Assembly: GCA_944381215.1 (NCBI GenBank)
Contig: CALWKF010000012.1
Span: 1-45,815, forward strand
Length of the DNA stretch: 45,815 nucleotides
Source of the DNA: an uncultured Clostridia bacterium
GTDB lineage: Bacteria > Bacillota > Clostridia > Christensenellales > UBA1242
Direction: 5' to 3'
Below are positions 42,513 through 45,815 of this stretch, piece by piece; positions within the stretch are counted from its first letter, which is position 1, and each line of letters starts with the position of its first letter. The notes under the pieces were generated by a model. The model saw only the letters and a program-made list of their open reading frames with translations. It did no database searches and was not told where the DNA came from. A program made the position numbers and the translations under genes.

Positions 42513-43187
42513 TTATCTATTCATTGTTTCAAAAAAGGCTGAAATGTTGTCCTCACGAGTCTTGCGAACGTCGTCAAAACTTGGCGAGCACTTCTGCACA
42601 TCCCTAGCCAAGCGGACAATTTTGCGCATTTCGTCGCGCTGGTATTTAGCGACCTTTTCGCCCTTGGTCTTGCCAGAAATTACAGTTGTTGGGAGCTTCT
42701 CGTAACCTTCAAAAGCGAGTTGTGCCTGTAACATTTCGCCGTACTCCTTCATCCCAAAACGCGCCAGCATGTACGCACGCCAGTTTGTGCCGATATTTAC
42801 ATCAATATCGTACTCATCAGCAAACGGCACGCCACTTGACCAAATTTTATACTCCTCGTTTACTTCGTAGTCGTTCATTTTCCAAGTGTTGAGCTTGCCG
42901 TCCTTTGTCTTAAAGGTAACCTCGACATCGCTCGGTGCCTCAACAAGTTCGCCGAGCTTGTTTTTGTACCCAGTTTTGTCGCCATTGACTTTTACGCTGA
43001 CTATTTCTTGGTACTTAAAGCCGTTTTCATTAAAAAAATTGATTAAATCGTAGTCCTCGACCTTTGTAAATAGAAGTTTGATTGTTTCGGGCACTTTGTC
43101 CTTGCCGTCTCTCAACTCCGAAAGCGCACTAAAATCTTTCCCCTCTCTAAATTTGTACTCGATACTGGTTAAATTGTGTTTATTCAT
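42513..43187 (-). CDS. Hypothetical protein (224 aa)
   Basis: Soluble and highly charged. The ATG at 43187 follows GGTGG. The N-terminus (NKHNLTSIEYKFREGKDFSA) and centre (VEVTFKTKDGKLNTWKMND) are strand-rich, and the C-terminal third (GEKVAKYQRDEMRKIVRLAR) is helical and basic. I do not recognise the family and see no catalytic motif, membrane segment or Cys cluster. It is divergent from the peroxiredoxin gene, with 254 bp between. Confidence 0.6.
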   Translation of the reverse strand: MNKHNLTSIEYKFREGKDFSALSELRDGKDKVPETIKLLFTKVEDYDLINFFNENGFKYQEIVSVKVNGDKTGYKNKLGELVEAPSDVEVTFKTKDGKLNTWKMNDYEVNEEYKIWSSGVPFADEYDIDVNIGTNWRAYMLARFGMKEYGEMLQAQLAFEGYEKLPTTVISGKTKGEKVAKYQRDEMRKIVRLARDVQKCSPSFDDVRKTREDNISAFFETMNR

Positions 43188-43384
43188 AACTCTACCCACC
43201 TTTTAATTTTTGCACATTCATTATATCACAAAATATTATTTATGCAAGGGGTTTATAAAAATTTGACATCAACAAATCGCAAAAATCGATATTATATTTT
43301 AAATATTCGAAAAATATTCCAAAAAATCTGCACCTTTTTAACACTTTTATAGCAATTTGTTTAATTTATAAGCCCCGTTTTTAA

Positions 43385-43413
43385 TAGACAAAAGGGCAAT
43401 TTTTTGATATAAT
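43385..43413 (+). promoter_or_regulatory. Promoter of peroxiredoxin gene
   Basis: TAGACA at 43385-43390 and TATAAT at 43408-43413 with a 17-bp spacer. Confidence 0.65.
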
Positions 43414-43441
43414 AATATAAATTTTATTTTTGGAGGATAAC

Positions 43442-44116
43442 ATGGAAGAGACTTTTAACCGCATGCCACTTATTGGCGACGATGCACCTGCGTTTACCGC
43501 AGTTACTACCCAAGGGACAATCAATTTCCCCGAGGACTACAAAGGCAAATGGGTAATTTTGTTTTCGCACCCCGCTGACTTCACCCCCGTTTGCACGACC
43601 GAGTTCATGACCTTTGGCTCAATGATGGAGGAATTTAAGGCACTCAATACCGAGCTGATCGGCTTATCTGTCGACTCGCTGTACTCGCACATTGCTTGGC
43701 TCCGCAAAATTCAAGAATTGGAGTGGAATGGCAAGAAAAATATCGAGGTTACCTTCCCTCTTATCGAGGATGTGCGCATGGAGGTCGCAAACAAGTACGG
43801 GATGATTCAGCCTGGGCAATCGAACACCCAGGCCGTGCGCGCCGTGTTCATTATCGACCCTCAGGCAAAGATTCGCACAATTCTATACTACCCACTTTCA
43901 ACAGGGCGAAACTTTGATGAAATTAAGCGTATTATTATCGCTCTACAAAAGGCGGACAAGGACAACATCGCCACCCCTGCCGACTGGCGTCCTGGGGATG
44001 ATGTAATCGTGCCTACTGCGGGCTCTTGTGGCACCGCAAAAGAGCGTATGGAAAATCAAAACGACGACCAATACTGTCTAGACTGGTTTATGTGTTTTAG
44101 GCGCGAAAAGAAGTAA
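43442..44116 (+). CDS. Prx6-type peroxiredoxin
   Basis: A 224-residue peroxiredoxin of the Prx6/thermophile-type group. The peroxidatic Cys51 is in HPADFTPVCTTEF. The Prx6-type features are EWNGKKNIEVTFPLIEDV and the long C-terminal arm. Further cysteines in SCGTAKERM, YCLDWFMC may act as resolving cysteines, as the two C-terminal ones do in archaeal ApTPx. It reduces peroxides. The ATG at 43442 follows GGAGG; the longer frame starts at a TTG that is part of this site. It has its own promoter and terminator. Confidence 0.9.
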   Translation: MEETFNRMPLIGDDAPAFTAVTTQGTINFPEDYKGKWVILFSHPADFTPVCTTEFMTFGSMMEEFKALNTELIGLSVDSLYSHIAWLRKIQELEWNGKKNIEVTFPLIEDVRMEVANKYGMIQPGQSNTQAVRAVFIIDPQAKIRTILYYPLSTGRNFDEIKRIIIALQKADKDNIATPADWRPGDDVIVPTAGSCGTAKERMENQNDDQYCLDWFMCFRREKK

Positions 44117-44144
44117 TTTAGCACAAATCTATTCGCAAAATTTA

Positions 44145-44167
44145 TTGCATAGTACATGCATAGTACT
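44145..44167. repeat. Tandem GCATAGTAC repeats
   Basis: TTGCATAGTAC (44145-44155) is directly followed by ATGCATAGTACT (44156-44167), same orientation, 28 nt after the peroxiredoxin stop codon and immediately before the terminator. Confidence 0.9.
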
Positions 44168-44168
44168 A

Positions 44169-44219
44169 AAAAAATCGCTATTTTATACATAAGTTAATTT
44201 GTATAAATAGCGATTTTTT
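44169..44219 (+). terminator. Strong terminator of peroxiredoxin gene
   Basis: AAAAAATCGCTATTTTATAC pairs with GTATAAATAGCGATTTTTT (one bulge) around a 12-nt loop; it is symmetric and could also act on the minus strand. Confidence 0.85.
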
Positions 44220-44471
44220 AATTGTTTAATTGGTTTTAAATTTTTTTATTTATTTTTTTAATTAAAATTTTTTATAGTTAAATAATTTAATTTTGATACT
44301 CAACTAATTTAATTAATTATAATTATATAATATTTAATTAATAATTAATTATTATCTATTTTTTATTAATTTATTTTATATTGGTTACCAACCTATTCTT
44401 AATTATTTATTAATTTATATTTGGTTTATTTTTGTTTATTAAATTTTTTATTTATTTATTCTTTAATTATT

Positions 44472-45260
44472 TTAGTTTAGCATTGGGTGAGTTTTCTTGG
44501 TGGGTTCTGGTGGGGGTGGGAGGCCGTCCCAAGTAAGGGTGTATTCAGGGTTTTCGGCACGATGGATGATTGCGTCCATTAAGAGGGCGTTGGCAAAGCT
44601 AAAGTACCCTGCCTTGCCGTGTATTATGTGGTCTTTTAATTCCAGGCCGTCTGCTAGCAAGAACTTATACAGGTCCGAGGTTAAGTTAAAGTCCTCGATT
44701 GAGGGAAACAGGCTTCCGTCTGGGTGATTGTGTGCCAGCACTACTTTCCTTGCGCCACATCTTCTGGCGGTATTCAATACATCTAGGGAATCTATAAACA
44801 CGTGATTCTCGTCCCCATAGTTAATCACTTTATGCCAGATTATTGAGTCCTGCTGGTTTAGCATAAACACTACGGCAAACTCTCGGTCCTTGCCCTTGAA
44901 GTAACTATCCAAGAGGTTTATGATGTTGTGGTAATTGGCGGGACCGATTGAGATTGTTTCCTTGCCAAAGCTCAGCAGGTACAAATACAGCACTCTTAGA
45001 AGTGATGCAAGTTTCTCGGCGGTGTTCTTCCCTATCCCTTCTATCTTCTCGAGGTCCTCGGGCATAATGTTTTGGGTTAAACTAGCAAGGTCCCCGAGTT
45101 TTAGAATTCTCTTTGCCAATTCGTTGGTATCGCCACGTTGGAGCACGCACTGCAAGATTATTTCCAGTAACTTTACCTGGTCCAGTTTTTCGCTGGAACG
45201 GAGCACTTCATCCCGAACACGCTTGAAGTGTCCTCGGTGCAACGAGGGGTCTTTGTTCAT
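44472..45260 (-). CDS. radC: RadC family JAB-domain protein
   Basis: A 262-residue RadC-like protein. An N-terminal helix-hairpin-helix region (EDLEKIEGIGKNTAEKLASLL) precedes the JAB/MPN+ domain with the metal motif AHNHPDGSLFPSIEDF near residue 172 and a downstream Glu/His set (DHIIHGKAGYFSFA). Despite the name, a role in DNA repair is not established; the JAB domain could be a metal-dependent hydrolase. The start is 4 nt after the stop codon of the upstream Asn-rich ORF, whose AAAGGA end serves as the ribosome site. Confidence 0.85.
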   Translation of the reverse strand: MNKDPSLHRGHFKRVRDEVLRSSEKLDQVKLLEIILQCVLQRGDTNELAKRILKLGDLASLTQNIMPEDLEKIEGIGKNTAEKLASLLRVLYLYLLSFGKETISIGPANYHNIINLLDSYFKGKDREFAVVFMLNQQDSIIWHKVINYGDENHVFIDSLDVLNTARRCGARKVVLAHNHPDGSLFPSIEDFNLTSDLYKFLLADGLELKDHIIHGKAGYFSFANALLMDAIIHRAENPEYTLTWDGLPPPPEPTKKTHPMLN

Positions 45261-45263
45261 TTT

Positions 45264-45815
45264 CTATCCTTTCTTCTTTATTTTGTTTACCATGTCCAAG
45301 ATTTCCTTAGACTTTATGTGCTCTAAATTCCTATCGATATTTAGAGTATTTGTGGTATCAATTTGTGTATTTTCGGTATTATTTTTAAAATTTTCAGTAT
45401 TTTTCGTGTATTTTTTAGCATTTTCGTTTATTTTATTTTGGTTGTCTTCTGCCTTAATATTTATGGTACTTTTATTATCTATTATTATATTATCGTTTAG
45501 CATTGTATTCGCTGTGCTTTGAGTGGTTGAGCTAACGCTATGGCTGTTTGTTTTTGGACTTTGAGTGTTTAAGGTATCCATATCAACGCAATTTGCACTT
45601 TGAATATTATTTTCAATATTTTTCGTATTTTTATCGTATTTTTTGGTATTTTTTGTGTTTTTTATATCAATTTCAGTTTCTTGTTCTTCGCACTTATCTC
45701 CCGATACTAAAAGGCCTATTTCAAATAAATAGTCTACTGCATCCTTATTAAGGTTGCTAACATCTGCCCTAACATACCTGGGCCCCGTTAAAAACTCGCT
45801 AGCATCGTCTTCTTC
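45264..45815 (-). CDS. Asn/Thr-rich protein, N-terminus outside window
   Basis: An open frame from the window edge to the TAG at 45264 (183 codons visible). The first ~45 residues look folded (FLTGPRYVRADVSNLN, VDYLFEIGLLVSGDK). The rest is low-complexity, dominated by Asn, Thr, Lys and Ser with repeats of K-N-T-K and N-T-E-N type, and ends in a helical EILDMVNKIKKKG. The shorter ORF starting at 45581 is only the last part. No family is recognised. It is translationally coupled to radC. Confidence 0.55.
   Translation of the reverse strand, partial: EEDDASEFLTGPRYVRADVSNLNKDAVDYLFEIGLLVSGDKCEEQETEIDIKNTKNTKKYDKNTKNIENNIQSANCVDMDTLNTQSPKTNSHSVSSTTQSTANTMLNDNIIIDNKSTINIKAEDNQNKINENAKKYTKNTENFKNNTENTQIDTTNTLNIDRNLEHIKSKEILDMVNKIKKKG

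Larger units (their letters stand above)
44117..44471. other. Very AT-rich spacer
   Basis: After a tandem repeat and a terminator, 44221-44470 is over 85% A+T with no coding frame. TTGGTTACCAA near 44381 is a lone GC-containing palindrome. The base composition is compatible with a DNA-unwinding region, but no DnaA-box cluster is seen. Confidence 0.5.

Noticed and set aside
13087..44167. CRISPR array from GCATAGTAC repeats
   Set aside because: Spacing is irregular, copies are dispersed and inverted, and there are no cas genes.
44221..44470. Chromosomal origin
   Set aside because: No DnaA boxes and no dnaA/dnaN nearby; only the base composition fits.

Overview
The window comes from a low-GC, Gram-positive-type bacterium, most likely an uncultured member of the Clostridia (Bacillota). 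The evidence is an AddB/RexB-type nuclease subunit, a YugP-type protease, NrdR, a HelD-type ATPase, DegV, single-chain glycyl-tRNA synthetase, PlsY downstream of der, AGGAG-type ribosome sites, and clear TTGACA/TATAAT promoters with 17-bp spacers. The genetic code looks standard. Genes are moderately AT-rich and the spaces between them are extremely AT-rich. I cannot name a genus.

Layout: 1-7139 is backbone: the 5' part of an addB/rexB-like gene, a Myb/SANT-like coiled-coil protein, yugP, a HAD phosphatase, a pair of coupled membrane-anchored proteins and a YjbR-family protein. From about 7150 to 11967 lies an AT-richer island holding a 5'-truncated ORF, an HTH regulator, a membrane-anchored UvrD-like helicase with a nuclease-like insertion, structured repeats and a short recombinase-like tail. 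It abuts the 3' end of a tRNA-Arg(ACG) gene. From 12262 to 24417 come an ankyrin protein, small membrane proteins, a U32 (RlhA-like) protein, MscS, DUF2804, a beta-helix protein, a Zn/Cd P-type ATPase and a compact repressor/membrane-peptide module. From 24639 to 29909 are a ten-repeat lipoprotein whose gene carries an in-frame stop near its end, a DUF1858 protein with a nine-cysteine tail, an SPFH protein and a PRC-barrel protein. From 30049 to 38749 runs a minus-strand block: der with two plsY paralogues, feoAB, nrdR and helD. From 38940 to the end are DegV, a SLOG/HTH divergent pair, glyQS, an unknown protein, a Prx6-type peroxiredoxin, RadC and a partial Asn/Thr-rich ORF.

The most striking signal is an interspersed palindromic repeat with core GCATAGTAC. 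The exact 9-mer occurs eleven times, mostly as inverted or tandem pairs just after stop codons. One perfect inverted pair lies inside the U32 reading frame, and two copies are fused to a stop codon. Two small regulator/effector modules (23520-24417 and 39921-40791) carry their own repeated palindromic operators. The two PlsY paralogues have long tails of opposite charge.

Many starts were moved from the longest ORF to an internal ATG or GTG with a proper ribosome site. In two cases (8174 and 23817) the longer ORF would begin inside the -35 box of the gene's own promoter.
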